Assembly: GCF_000307775.2 (NCBI RefSeq)
Contig: NZ_KK020675.1
Location: forward strand, 623,281-687,280
From: Stutzerimonas stutzeri KOS6
GTDB lineage: Bacteria > Pseudomonadota > Gammaproteobacteria > Pseudomonadales > Pseudomonadaceae
Direction: 5' to 3'
DNA: 64,000 nt
This document shows, piece after piece, positions 45,393 through 55,270 of this stretch (the stretch's first letter is position 1; each line of letters opens with the position of its first letter). The position numbers and the translations under genes are program-made. The notes beneath the pieces were generated by a model, which saw nothing but the letters and a program-made list of their open reading frames with translations, made no database searches and had not been told where the DNA came from.

Positions 45393-45742
45393 TCCTGCTC
45401 TTCGCCCTGCTGTTCGGTGGCATCAGCCACGCCACCGAACTGACCGTGGAGGAGTACACCAGCGACCCAATCGCACTGCTCGATGAACAAGGCCGTCTGC
45501 AGAAGAAGGTGTCGCAAGCCGAATTGCCGGCCACGCCTCTGCTCGCACGGCAATGGAACGATGACCTCGAACTGGTGCAAGTCGAGGTCGCCGGCCAACT
45601 GGTCTGGCTGGACGGCGTCGACGTTCGCCTGAGCCAGGGCAAGACCGTCCCCATGCCCTGTGCAGCGCTGCCCAGGGCCCGCGCAGAAAGCGCGACCAAT
45701 CTGTCCACCATTGGCTACGGAGCCGGCTGTGCGAAGAACTGA
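45377..45742 (+). CDS. Small secreted protein in CHASE2 operon
   Basis: A 121-residue protein with a clean signal peptide (MRKPLVLLFALLFGGISHA). The mature part has LLDEQGRLQKKVSQAELP, a QVEVAGQLVWLDGVDVRL segment and two cysteines near the end (MPCAALP and GAGCAKN) that may form a disulfide. The start at 45377 has AAAGGA upstream and overlaps the CHASE2 gene; its end overlaps the metalloprotease gene by 14 bases. Unknown family; a periplasmic partner of its neighbours is likely. Confidence 0.75.
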   Translation: MRKPLVLLFALLFGGISHATELTVEEYTSDPIALLDEQGRLQKKVSQAELPATPLLARQWNDDLELVQVEVAGQLVWLDGVDVRLSQGKTVPMPCAALPRARAESATNLSTIGYGAGCAKN

Positions 45743-47312
45743 CATATTGCGCAAGCCAGCCGCGCTGACGCTCGCGGTACTGCTGACCGGCCTAGGTGGC
45801 TGCGCCACGCTCAAAGGGGCGCCTGATGCGCTGGTCAACCTTGCAGGCAAGAGCACGCAAAGTGGCTTCCAGGGCAAATATCTGGAACAGCAGGAAGTTC
45901 GCGCCTACTTCAGGCTCGATCCGCAGCGCAACCAAAGCCTGCGTCTGAGCTACGACGGCCGTAGCCTGCCAGCCAACGAAATCCGCCAGCAGAACGTGGT
46001 GCTGATTCCCGCCCTGCAGAGCTACCTGCAAGGCATTGTCGGGCGCCTGAGCAAAGGCTGGCCGGGCGAATCGCCAACGTTGCAGGTGAAAATCATCGAC
46101 AGCTACGCCTTCGGACCATCGGCCGATCCCTACGGAAACCTGTATGTCCCCTTGGGCATGCTGGAAAGCGTGGAAAGCGAGGATGAAATCGCCTCGATGC
46201 TGGCCCATGAGATGAGCCACGTCCTGTTGCGCCATCACGACCGCCGGCAAGCCTTCAACGAGCAGCGCGAGCTGCTGAGCAACATCGCCAGTACCGCGGT
46301 AGTCGCAACGATGGTCGCCGACTCTCGCCTGGACCGGAGCACCTCGCAACTGAAGGTCGTCAGCCGCGACCCACAGGCTACGCAGAAGGTCATCGGCGAC
46401 ACGATGCTCTACACCGCGCTCGCCAATACCTTTTCCGATAACGTTTGGAATACGGCGTGGGGCCGAGCGCAGGAAGACCAGGCCGACCTGCTCGGAACCG
46501 ACTTACTGATCAAGGCCGGCTACGCGCCCCGCGGCGCCAGCCACAGCTTGCAGCGCCTGAGCGACTTCCAGGGCAAGCAGGAACCCGTTCTCGCGGGTTT
46601 CATCCAGGCCCGCCGGAGCGCCATGCAGGCTTCGCTGCAGCGCCTCGACCTGAACGGCCTCTCCCAGGAGATCAATACCTTCGTCAATCAGGGGCTGATG
46701 ACGACCGTGAGTGCCGTCGGTCAGCATTTCACCCGCTCGCACATGTCGGCCCAGCGCCGCGACGACGACCTGCGCCAGTACCTGCAGCGCGAGTATGATT
46801 CACAGCGCTACAACCGGGTGAACAAGCGGACTTGGCGCAGCATCCGAAACAACCCGAGCGTGAAGTCCTCGCTGGAGGCCTACAAGAACGCCTACGGTGC
46901 AAATGAGGCCTTGAGTCAGAAGAAGCTGAAGGATGCACGAACCCTGGCCGAACGAGCGCTCAAGTCGCCGGTGGCGAACCAGCCGGGCATTCGCAGGAGC
47001 CTCTTCAATGTGCACATGGCAACCGGTGACAGCCGCCGGGCCCTGGCGCAGCTGAACGCCATCAACGACTGGTCGCTGGCGGGCCCGGAGGTCTACGAAC
47101 AGCTGGTTCACTATCACCTGAACAATGGCAATGCAGATTCGGCGCTTGCAGCCATCGATCAGGCCGAACGTCATCTGGGCTCGCAGGAGCAGTTCATAGT
47201 CGAGAAAATGCTCGCCAACAAGCTCAAACAGAACGACAGCGAGCTGCAGACTCTTGGCGAAAAGTGCAAGCAGATGCCAAACCGTAAGGATATCTGCAAG
47301 AAGATCGGTTGA
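45729..47312 (+). CDS. M48-family lipoprotein metalloprotease with TPR-like tail
   Basis: A 527-residue predicted outer-membrane or periplasmic lipoprotein (lipobox LGGC at about 26-29) of the M48 family. The zinc site HEMSH (in LAHEMSHVLLRHHDR, about residues 160-170) and downstream EDQADLLGTDLL carry the ligands. The C-terminal half (about 380-520) looks like tetratricopeptide helices, as in BepA/YfgC, which degrades or assists outer-membrane protein assembly. The GTG start at 45729 overlaps the small secreted protein gene and has GGAG upstream. Confidence 0.88.
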   Translation: MRRTDILRKPAALTLAVLLTGLGGCATLKGAPDALVNLAGKSTQSGFQGKYLEQQEVRAYFRLDPQRNQSLRLSYDGRSLPANEIRQQNVVLIPALQSYLQGIVGRLSKGWPGESPTLQVKIIDSYAFGPSADPYGNLYVPLGMLESVESEDEIASMLAHEMSHVLLRHHDRRQAFNEQRELLSNIASTAVVATMVADSRLDRSTSQLKVVSRDPQATQKVIGDTMLYTALANTFSDNVWNTAWGRAQEDQADLLGTDLLIKAGYAPRGASHSLQRLSDFQGKQEPVLAGFIQARRSAMQASLQRLDLNGLSQEINTFVNQGLMTTVSAVGQHFTRSHMSAQRRDDDLRQYLQREYDSQRYNRVNKRTWRSIRNNPSVKSSLEAYKNAYGANEALSQKKLKDARTLAERALKSPVANQPGIRRSLFNVHMATGDSRRALAQLNAINDWSLAGPEVYEQLVHYHLNNGNADSALAAIDQAERHLGSQEQFIVEKMLANKLKQNDSELQTLGEKCKQMPNRKDICKKIG

Positions 47313-47376
47313 CCCAAGGCTCGGCAGCGCCGGATGCGGGGCTGACCGAGAGCCCGCCGCAGCCAGACGCCCCGTT

Positions 47377-47694
47377 TCAGTGCAATGCAGGCTTGCCGCT
47401 GCGCTCCTGCACCAGCACCCAGGGTGCGACCACCACGGCCCATAGGTCCGGGTCGCGCTCCAGCCAGTCCTCTGCCTGGGTGGCGGGCATCTTCGACAGC
47501 TGCCCGCCGGTCAACCAGGCTGCGACCTTGGGCTGGTCGTCCTGGGCGACGGCAAGCGCGACCTCGACGAGGTCGGCCTCAGGACAGACGTGCAGCAAGG
47601 CACCGCGGGCAAAGAACGGCTGCAATTCCTGCCAGGTGATCGCTGCTGTCTCGCCCAGCAGCTTGGCATAAAGAGTGCTTGCGTCGTCGGCCAT
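47377..47694 (-). CDS. DUF2288 family protein
   Basis: A 105-residue soluble protein of the DUF2288 family, with AAITWQELQPFFARGALLHV, the DLVEVALAVAQDDQPKVAAWL core and the ending DLWAVVVAPWVLVQERSG. The ATG at 47694 is preferred; a GTG at 47703 would add three residues. It is transcribed away from braC and convergent with the CHASE2 operon. Function unknown. Confidence 0.85.
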   Translation of the reverse strand: MADDASTLYAKLLGETAAITWQELQPFFARGALLHVCPEADLVEVALAVAQDDQPKVAAWLTGGQLSKMPATQAEDWLERDPDLWAVVVAPWVLVQERSGKPALH

Positions 47695-47894
47695 GGGACT
47701 CACCAGGTACTAAAAGGGTGCAATGATACGCGCGCCCTGATTCCCATCAAACGGTTGAATCTGCCGGCTGTGCAAACGGTGAAGACACTTCTACACTGTG
47801 CCGGTACAGTTGCCGGAGCGTTTCGGGGGCGTTCGCCTCTTAATGGCACTCCGGCCCGCAGGATTCAAACAATAACGATGCAAGTGGAGCACTT

Positions 47895-49013
47895 ATGAAG
47901 ACCAAGCAGCGTCTTTCGAAAATTTTCCTGGCAATGGCACTGACCGGCGCAGCCAGCTACAGCCTGGCCGCCGATACCATCCGCATCGGATTGGCAGGGC
48001 CGGTAACCGGGCCGGTGGCGCAGTACGGGGACATGCAGTTCATCGGGGCCGAGATGGCCATCGAGCAGATCAACAAGGCCGGCGGAGTGAACGGCCAGCA
48101 ACTGGAGGGCGTACGCTACGACGACGCCTGCGATCCCAAGCAGGCCGTGGCGGTAGCCAACAAGATCGTCAACGACGAGGTCCAGTTCGTGGTTGGGCAC
48201 CTCTGCTCCAGCTCCACGCAGCCGGCGTCCGACATCTATGAAGACGAAGGCATCCTGATGATCACCGCGGCTTCCACCAGCCCGGACATCACCTCGCGCG
48301 GCTATGAACTGGTGTTCCGCACCATCGGCCTGGACAGCCTGCAGGGCCCGACCGCCGGCAACTTCATTGCCGACCACGTCAAGCCGAAGAATGTCGCGGT
48401 CATCCACGACAAGCAGCAGTACGGCGAAGGCATCGCCACCGCTGTCAAGCAGACTCTGGAAAGCAAGAACATCAAGGTCGGCCTGTTCGAAGGCATCAAT
48501 GCCGGCGACAAGGACTTCTCCTCGTTGATTGCCAAGCTCAAGCGCGAAGGCGTGGACTTCATCTACTACGGTGGCTACCACCCGGAGCTGGGCCTGCTGC
48601 TGCGTCAATCCAAGGAAAAGGGCCTGAACGTACGCTTCATGGGTCCGGAAGGCGTCGGCAACTCGGAAATCTCCGCCATCGCCGGCCCGGCTTCCGAAGG
48701 CATGTACGTGACGCTGCCCAAGTCGTTCGACCAGGATCCGCGCAACAAGGAACTGGTTGATGCGTTCAAGGCCAAGAAGCAGGACCCGAGCGGCCCGTTC
48801 GTGTTCCCGGCCTACGCCGCTGTTCAGGTCATCGCCGAAGGCATCGAGAAAGCCGGCAGCACCGACACCGACAAGGTCGCCGAAGCGCTGCGCAGCAACA
48901 GCTTCGATACCCCGACCGGCATGCTTGAGTTCGACGAAAAGGGCGACCTGAAGAACTTCAACTTCGTCGTCTACGAATGGCACCAGGACGGCACCAAGAC
49001 CGAAGCCAAGTAA
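47895..49013 (+). CDS. braC: Branched-chain amino acid-binding protein BraC
   Basis: A 372-residue periplasmic Leu/Ile/Val/Ala-binding protein (LivJ/BraC fold) with a signal peptide ending SYSLA. Features include GLAGPVTGPVAQYGDMQFIGAEMAIEQIN in part (GPVTGPVAQYGD), NDEVQFVVGHLCSSSTQPAS and a Cys pair typical of the family. The ribosome site GTGGAG is seven bases upstream. A terminator follows, so braC can be transcribed at higher level than the transporter genes behind it. Confidence 0.95.
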   Translation: MKTKQRLSKIFLAMALTGAASYSLAADTIRIGLAGPVTGPVAQYGDMQFIGAEMAIEQINKAGGVNGQQLEGVRYDDACDPKQAVAVANKIVNDEVQFVVGHLCSSSTQPASDIYEDEGILMITAASTSPDITSRGYELVFRTIGLDSLQGPTAGNFIADHVKPKNVAVIHDKQQYGEGIATAVKQTLESKNIKVGLFEGINAGDKDFSSLIAKLKREGVDFIYYGGYHPELGLLLRQSKEKGLNVRFMGPEGVGNSEISAIAGPASEGMYVTLPKSFDQDPRNKELVDAFKAKKQDPSGPFVFPAYAAVQVIAEGIEKAGSTDTDKVAEALRSNSFDTPTGMLEFDEKGDLKNFNFVVYEWHQDGTKTEAK

Positions 49014-49029
49014 TTTTTCATCAGCCTCG

Positions 49030-49062
49030 CAAAGCCCACACTCGCTTGTGGGCTTTGTTTTA
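49030..49062 (+). terminator. Terminator/attenuator after braC
   Basis: Eleven-base stem caaagcccaca with tgtgggctttg, six-base loop, then TTTTA. Read-through to braDEFG would set the ratio of binding protein to transporter. Confidence 0.88.
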
Positions 49063-49266
49063 GCGGGGCGGCCCCGCCACAAGCATCGGGTCGCCTTGCA
49101 ATACCTGTAATCCGACGAGCAGCCTGAACAGCGGGCCTGCCTCGAACCGGCGCCGTGCGTGATCCGCAGGGCACGTACCGCAGTGGCACCGCGCCAGGGC
49201 GTGCGGTGAGTTCGAAGTGGGCAAGCGCAGCCGGAGCGGAATTGCAGGGACTTCGGGAGAGCAGTA

Positions 49267-50186
<920 letters not shown>

Positions 50187-50190
<4 letters not shown>

Positions 50191-51443
50191 CCGGCACTCT
50201 CCGTACAGCTTTCTTCAGCGCGCTGCTGGTCATCGCCGTGGCGGTGCCGGTATTCGGCCTGAAGCTCACCACCGTGGGCATCCGTGTCGAGGTACATGGC
50301 GCCGAAGCCGGCACGTTCTGGATCATCGCGGCATGCGCGGTGGCCATGTTCGTCTGGCAGCTGCTCCGCACGCATCTGGCCGCTGGCTGGGCGGCAAGCC
50401 CCAGCCTGCCAAGCGTGCCCGCAGGTGCCGGCAGCTTCCTCACCCTGCCCTCGACCCAGCGCTGGATCATCCTGGCACTGGTGCTGCTGGCCCTGGCGTG
50501 GCCGTTCTACGGTTCGCGCGGCGCAGTGGATATCGCCACGCTGATCCTGATCTACGTGATGCTCGGCCTCGGTCTGAACATCGTGGTGGGCCTGGCCGGC
50601 CTGCTGGATCTGGGCTATGTCGGCTTCTACGCCGTCGGTGCCTATACCTATGCGCTGCTGTCGCATTACTACGGCATCGGTTTCTGGACCGCATTGCCCA
50701 TCGCTGGCGCGATGGCCGCACTGTTCGGCTTCCTGCTGGGCTTCCCGGTGCTGCGCTTGCGCGGTGACTACCTGGCCATCGTGACCCTCGGCTTCGGCGA
50801 GATCATCCGCATCCTGCTGCGCAACATGACCGAAATCACCGGCGGCCCGAACGGTATCAGCGGGATCGACAAACCGACGCTGTTCGGCCTGTCCTTCGAC
50901 CGCCGCGCCGCCGAGGGCATGCAGACCTTCCACGAATACTTCGGTGTGGCCTACAACTCGGTGAACAAGGTGATCTTCCTCTACCTGATCGCCCTGCTGC
51001 TGGTGCTGCTGACCCTGTTCGTGATCAACCGCCTGCTGCGCATGCCGATCGGGCGCGCCTGGGAAGCCCTGCGTGAAGACGAGATCGCCTGCCGCGCACT
51101 GGGCATGAACCCTACGGTGATCAAGCTCTCGGCCTTCACCCTCGGCGCGACCTTCGCCGGTTTCGCTGGCAGCTTCTTCGCCGCACGCCAGGGGCTGGTG
51201 TCGCCGGAGTCGTTCACCTTCATCGAATCAGCGATCATCCTGGCGATCGTGGTGCTGGGCGGCATGGGCTCACAGCTCGGGGTGATCCTGGCGGCGATCG
51301 TGATGATCCTGCTGCCCGAACTGATGCGCGAATTCAGCGAGTACCGCATGTTGATGTTCGGCGCCCTGATGGTGCTGATGATGATCTGGCGTCCGCAGGG
51401 CCTGCTGCCCATGCAGCGCCCACACCTGGAGCTGAAGCAATGA
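50187..51443 (+). CDS. braE: Branched-chain amino acid permease BraE
   Basis: A 418-residue LivM-type permease, longer than BraD because of an N-terminal extension with two extra hydrophobic stretches (residues about 1-60 and 90-120). Motifs include [37 protein letters not shown] and the EAA-like [19 protein letters not shown]. It overlaps braD and braF by four bases each. Forms the channel with BraD. Confidence 0.96.
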
Positions 51444-52207
51444 GCCGCCCGATTCTAGAAGTACGCGGCCTGATGATGCGTTTCGGCGGCCTGCTGGCCG
51501 TCAACGAGGTGGGGCTGACCGTACACGACAAGCAAGTGGTATCGATGATCGGCCCCAACGGCGCCGGCAAGACCACGGTATTCAACTGCCTGACCGGCTT
51601 CTATCAGCCAACTGCCGGGGAAATCCTCCTCGACGGCACGCCGATCCACGGCCTGCCCGGGCACAAGATCGCCCGCCAGAGCGTGGTGCGCACCTTCCAG
51701 AACGTCCGCCTGTTCAAGGACATGACGGCGGTGGAAAACCTGCTGGTGGCGCAGCACAGGCACCTGAACACCAACTTCCTCGCCGGCCTGCTGAAGACCC
51801 CGGCGTTCCGCCAGAGCGAGCGCGAGGCCATGGACTTCGCCGCGCACTGGCTGGAACAGGTGAACCTGACCGACATCGCCAATCGTCCGGCCGGTACCCT
51901 CGCCTACGGCCAGCAGCGCCGGCTGGAAATCGCCCGCTGCATGATGACGCGCCCGCGCATCCTCATGCTCGACGAACCGGCCGCCGGCCTCAACCCGAAG
52001 GAAACCGAGGATCTCAAGGCGCTGATCGCCATGCTACGTGATGAGCACGGCGTCACCGTGCTGCTGATCGAGCACGACATGAAGCTGGTCATGAGCATTT
52101 CCGACCACATCTACGTGATCAACCAGGGCACCCCGCTGGCCGATGGTTCACCCGAGGAAGTCCGTAACAATCCGGACGTGATCAAAGCCTATCTGGGGGA
52201 GGCGTGA
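51440..52207 (+). CDS. braF: Branched-chain amino acid ABC ATPase BraF
   Basis: A 255-residue LivG-type ATPase with Walker [10 protein letters not shown] near residue 39, the signature [15 protein letters not shown] in place of LSGGQ (normal in LivG) and Walker [15 protein letters not shown]. It overlaps braE by four bases. It pairs with BraG. Confidence 0.96.
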   Translation: MSRPILEVRGLMMRFGGLLAVNEVGLTVHDKQVVSMIGPNGAGKTTVFNCLTGFYQPTAGEILLDGTPIHGLPGHKIARQSVVRTFQNVRLFKDMTAVENLLVAQHRHLNTNFLAGLLKTPAFRQSEREAMDFAAHWLEQVNLTDIANRPAGTLAYGQQRRLEIARCMMTRPRILMLDEPAAGLNPKETEDLKALIAMLRDEHGVTVLLIEHDMKLVMSISDHIYVINQGTPLADGSPEEVRNNPDVIKAYLGEA

Positions 52208-52209
52208 GC

Positions 52210-52911
52210 ATGCTGACTTTCGAAAACGTCTCGACCTTCTACGGCAAGATCCAGGCCCTGCACGACATCAACGTGCAGGTGGAACAGGGCGAGATCGTCA
52301 CCCTGATCGGCGCCAACGGTGCCGGCAAGTCGACGCTGCTGATGACCCTGTGCGGCACACCGCAGGCAGCCAGCGGCAGCATCCGCTTCCAGGGTGAAGA
52401 GCTGGTCGGCCAGCAGACCTGCGACATCATGCGCAAGGCAATCGCCGTGGTACCGGAAGGGCGCCGGATCTTCTCGCGCCTGACGGTGGAGGAGAACCTC
52501 TCCATGGGCGGATTCTTCACCGGCAAGACGGACTTCCAGGAGCAGCTGGACAAGGTGCTCGGCCTGTTCCCGCGGCTAAAGGAACGCTACCAGCAGCGTG
52601 GCGGCACCATGTCCGGCGGTGAGCAGCAGATGCTCGCCATCGCTCGTGCGCTGATGAGCAAGCCCAAGCTGCTGCTGCTCGACGAGCCGTCGCTGGGCCT
52701 GGCGCCGATCATCATCCAGCAGATCTTCGAAATCATCGAACAGCTGCGCGAGGATGGCGTGACGGTGTTCCTGGTCGAGCAGAATGCCAACCAAGCGCTC
52801 AAGCTGGCCGACCGTGGCTATGTACTGGAGAACGGTCACATCGTCATGCAGGGCAGTGGCGAGGACCTGCTGACCGATCCGAAGGTGCGCGACGCCTACC
52901 TCGGCGGCTGA
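52210..52911 (+). CDS. braG: Branched-chain amino acid ABC ATPase BraG
   Basis: A 233-residue LivF-type ATPase with Walker A GANGAGKSTLL, signature MSGGEQQMLAIARALM and Walker B LLLLDEPSLGLAP. I chose ATG 52210 because GGGGAGG lies seven bases before it; the GTG at 52204, which overlaps the braF stop, would leave no room for a ribosome site. The resulting length matches what I remember for BraG. It ends the operon at a clear terminator. Confidence 0.95.
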   Translation: MLTFENVSTFYGKIQALHDINVQVEQGEIVTLIGANGAGKSTLLMTLCGTPQAASGSIRFQGEELVGQQTCDIMRKAIAVVPEGRRIFSRLTVEENLSMGGFFTGKTDFQEQLDKVLGLFPRLKERYQQRGGTMSGGEQQMLAIARALMSKPKLLLLDEPSLGLAPIIIQQIFEIIEQLREDGVTVFLVEQNANQALKLADRGYVLENGHIVMQGSGEDLLTDPKVRDAYLGG

Positions 52912-52934
52912 AGCAGGCGCATCGACAACCGGAC

Positions 52935-52963
52935 AAGCCCCGCCCCTGGCGGGGCTTTGTTTA
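52935..52963 (+). terminator. Terminator after braG
   Basis: Ten-base stem aagccccgcc with ggcggggctt, three-base loop, followed by TGTTT. It closes the bra operon 23 bases after the last stop. Confidence 0.88.
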
Positions 52964-53107
52964 TCCGTAGCACGGGCAGCCTTTCGCTTCGTATCGAGCA
53001 GCCCGCGAAGCCGACGCGGACACTGCCCTGCCCCGGCAGGCGAAGAACCCGCTATGCTTTCCCCCTCCGCTTACTCAACCTCGTATTGCCCATCAAGGAG
53101 ACTCACG

Positions 53108-53914
53108 ATGCGCCACTGCCTGTTCGGCCTGCTCATGGCTGCCAGCGTCACCGCGAATGCCGAGATCCAGACGCAGGAAATCCCCTACACCGCTGCCGAC
53201 GGCACCGACATGATCGGCTATTACGCCTATGACGACAGTATCGAGGGCAAGCGCCCCGGCATCGTCGTGGTGCACGAATGGTGGGGCCTGAACGACTACG
53301 CCAAGCAGCGCGCCCGCGACCTCGCCGAGCTGGGCTACAGCGCCCTGGCCATCGATATGTACGGCGAAGGCAGGAATACCGAGCACCCCAAGGACGCCAT
53401 GGGCTTCATGCAGGCAGCACTGAAGGATGCCGATGCGGCCAAGGGCCGCTTCAACGCCGGACTTGAACTGCTCAAGGAACAGGACCGGACCGACAGCGAC
53501 AAGCTGGGCGCCGTGGGCTACTGCTTCGGTGGCAAGGTCGTGCTCGACATGGCACGCCAGGGCGTTCCGCTGGATGGCGTGGTCAGCTTCCACGGCGCGC
53601 TGGCCACCGAAACCCGCGCTGCCCCCGGCAGCGTCAAGGCGCGCGTCCTGGTCGAGCATGGCAGCGAGGACAGCATGATCAGCGCCGACGACGTCGCCGC
53701 ACTCAACGTCGAGATGGTCAAGGCCGGCGCCGACTACCAGTTCGTCAGCCTGCCCGGTGCCAAGCACGGCTTCACCAATCCCGGCGCCGACGCCCATCAG
53801 AAGAACGGCCTCGACGTCGCCTACCAGAAAGCCGCGGACGAGCGTTCCTGGCGCGACATGCAGCGTTTCCTCGAAGAAACCTTCGGCGCACCTGCAACTG
53901 CCCAGAAGCAGTGA
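53108..53914 (+). CDS. Secreted dienelactone hydrolase-family protein
   Basis: A 268-residue alpha/beta hydrolase of the dienelactone hydrolase family with a signal peptide (cleavage near VTANA, residue 19). The catalytic Cys lies in AVGYCFGGKVVL (near residue 140), Asp in EHGSEDSMI and His in GAKHGFTNPGAD. AAGGAG precedes the ATG at 53108. Periplasmic DLH paralogues are common in Pseudomonas and have no established substrate; the genuine chlorocatechol enzymes are cytoplasmic. Confidence 0.9.
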   Translation: MRHCLFGLLMAASVTANAEIQTQEIPYTAADGTDMIGYYAYDDSIEGKRPGIVVVHEWWGLNDYAKQRARDLAELGYSALAIDMYGEGRNTEHPKDAMGFMQAALKDADAAKGRFNAGLELLKEQDRTDSDKLGAVGYCFGGKVVLDMARQGVPLDGVVSFHGALATETRAAPGSVKARVLVEHGSEDSMISADDVAALNVEMVKAGADYQFVSLPGAKHGFTNPGADAHQKNGLDVAYQKAADERSWRDMQRFLEETFGAPATAQKQ

Positions 53915-53942
53915 AGCAAGCGCATTCTCGTCCGTGATTCGC

Positions 53943-53968
53943 CCCCGGCGGCACGCCTGCCGCCGGGG
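53943..53968. terminator. GC-rich stem-loop after dienelactone hydrolase gene
   Basis: Eleven-base stem ccccggcggca with tgccgccgggg and a four-base loop, 29 bases after the stop. No T-run follows, so it is either an inefficient terminator or a transcript-stabilising hairpin. Confidence 0.5.
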
Positions 53969-54012
53969 CGCGTGCTAGCATTGCGCGCACAACTCACCGT
54001 CGATCACGAGTC

Positions 54013-54450
54013 ATGGCCGAACACGATTTCCGCTACACCCTGCTCAACCCCGCCCACACCCTCACCGAATGCCGCGCATTGGCGCCGGGCCGCTACCAGG
54101 TCACCGGCAATGGCGGCTCGATTCGCAGCGGCGACATACTGATCGTCACCCTCAAGGGCAGCCGCGACCTGTCCCAGCGCCTGACGGTTGAGAAGGTCCG
54201 CCACCTGATCAACCCGCCCGGACAGTGGATGGCCGTAGCCAGCGGGCCGGTATTCCGCGAACTGGCAATCCTCAACTGGCAGGTCGACTGCGACGGCTGC
54301 GGCACGCGACTGGATTTCGAATTCGCGGTAGACGCCAAGCTGGGCGAATCCGCCCGAGCCCCGGCCGCGGAGACACGTATTGTCGAACTCGGCTGGTCCG
54401 GCCAGAACGGTCGCCATCTCTGCCCGAGCTGCCAGGAGAACGCCGCATGA
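54013..54450 (+). CDS. Hypothetical protein with CxxC pairs
   Basis: A 145-residue soluble protein. The C-terminal half has two CxxC pairs, CDGC near residue 96 and CPSC near 138, which could bind zinc in a ribbon. The N-terminal part (YTLLNPAHTLTECRALAPGRYQ) looks like a small beta domain. It is translationally coupled to the META lipoprotein gene by an ATGA overlap (54447-54450). No function known. Confidence 0.78.
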   Translation: MAEHDFRYTLLNPAHTLTECRALAPGRYQVTGNGGSIRSGDILIVTLKGSRDLSQRLTVEKVRHLINPPGQWMAVASGPVFRELAILNWQVDCDGCGTRLDFEFAVDAKLGESARAPAAETRIVELGWSGQNGRHLCPSCQENAA

Positions 54451-54848
54451 GCTTTCGCCTCCTGCCCGCGGTCATGGTCCTCGGCCTCGCCGGCTGTGCG
54501 ACCGAGCCCATGCTTCTGCAGCACGACGTCACCTACATCGCCGAGTGGATCGGCAACGAACCGGTGATCGGCCGCAATCCGGTTTCCCTGACGCTCAGCG
54601 CAGACCGCGTCTACGGCAACGCCGGTTGCAACCACTGGTTCGGCAGCTACGAACGCGACGGCCAGCAGATCCGCTTCAGCAACCTCGGCAGCACGCGCAA
54701 GCTGTGCGCCGAGGAAATCATGCAGCAGGAGCAGCACTTCCTCGATCTGCTCGATCGCGTCGAGCGCTGGGACATCTCCAATATCGACCAGCTGCGCCTG
54801 TGGCCCGCCGAAGGCGCACCGCTGCGGCTCTGGCCGGAGCAGGAATAA
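54447..54848 (+). CDS. META/HslJ-domain lipoprotein
   Basis: A 133-residue predicted lipoprotein (LGLAGC lipobox, Cys at about 17) with a META domain like that of HslJ: the core VSLTLSADRVYGNAGCNHWF, then YERDGQQIRFSNLGSTRKLC and EEIMQQEQHFLDLLDRV. HslJ affects novobiocin tolerance in E. coli; the activity is unknown. It is coupled to the upstream CxxC protein gene. Confidence 0.87.
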   Translation: MSFRLLPAVMVLGLAGCATEPMLLQHDVTYIAEWIGNEPVIGRNPVSLTLSADRVYGNAGCNHWFGSYERDGQQIRFSNLGSTRKLCAEEIMQQEQHFLDLLDRVERWDISNIDQLRLWPAEGAPLRLWPEQE

Positions 54849-55126
54849 CCCGCGCCAAATGTGCGCATGCCTGGAAGCGCGCGCACTGCGATCAGGCATC
54901 GCGCACATCGCCGGACCCAGCATGTACGTGCCCAGCACAGGCCTGGACTGGCAACGACCAGCAGAAATGCCGTGTTTTTCAGGGACCATGCCACACCACG
55001 GCGGCTTTTCTTCCCGTGATGGCCCGCCATGACGAAACTGGCACATGCAGTGCATAGACTCCCGCATGTCCAGTTTCGGGGACCTTGGTACAGGCAGGCC
55101 GGGGCTCCCCTCTTTTATTCGTGACG
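54849..55126. other. Intergenic region before the bidirectional terminator
   Basis: About 280 bases without a gene I can support. It ends at a strong terminator, so it could hold the 3-prime untranslated tail of the META lipoprotein transcript or a small RNA, but no promoter is obvious. Confidence 0.4.
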
Positions 55127-55158
55127 AAAAAAGGGCCGCTCGGTGAGCGGCCCTTTTT
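55127..55158. terminator. Bidirectional Rho-independent terminator
   Basis: Stem gggccgct (55133-55140) with agcggccc (55146-55153), five-base loop, A-run before and T-run after it. It separates the META lipoprotein transcript from the MarR unit. Confidence 0.88.
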
Positions 55159-55219
55159 CTTGTTCCGCAATTAGCGGCAGATGCTGTTCTTTGGCGATCA
55201 CGCATGCTCGGGTGCTGTA

Positions 55220-55248
55220 TTGACGCGTGTTTCCATGGAAACTATCAT
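55220..55248 (+). promoter_or_regulatory. Promoter of the MarR gene
   Basis: TTGACG (55220-55225) and TATCAT (55243-55248) are separated by exactly 17 bases. The spacer is almost filled by a 14-base palindrome, so repressor binding would block polymerase directly. Confidence 0.78.
55229..55242. promoter_or_regulatory. MarR operator 1
   Basis: GTTTCCATGGAAAC is a perfect palindrome lying between the -35 and -10 boxes. Confidence 0.75.
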
Positions 55249-55252
55249 GGAT

Positions 55253-55268
55253 GGTTTCCAGGGAAACC
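55253..55268. promoter_or_regulatory. MarR operator 2
   Basis: GGTTTCCAGGGAAACC has perfect seven-base arms with a two-base centre and the same half-site GTTTCC as operator 1, about 25 bases downstream centre to centre. It ends two bases before the gene start, so it also covers the leader. Confidence 0.72.
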
Positions 55269-55270
55269 AT

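Noticed and set aside
54849..55126. Small RNA gene ending at the bidirectional terminator
   Set aside because: The terminator is good but no promoter or conserved RNA feature was seen, so an untranslated tail is equally likely.
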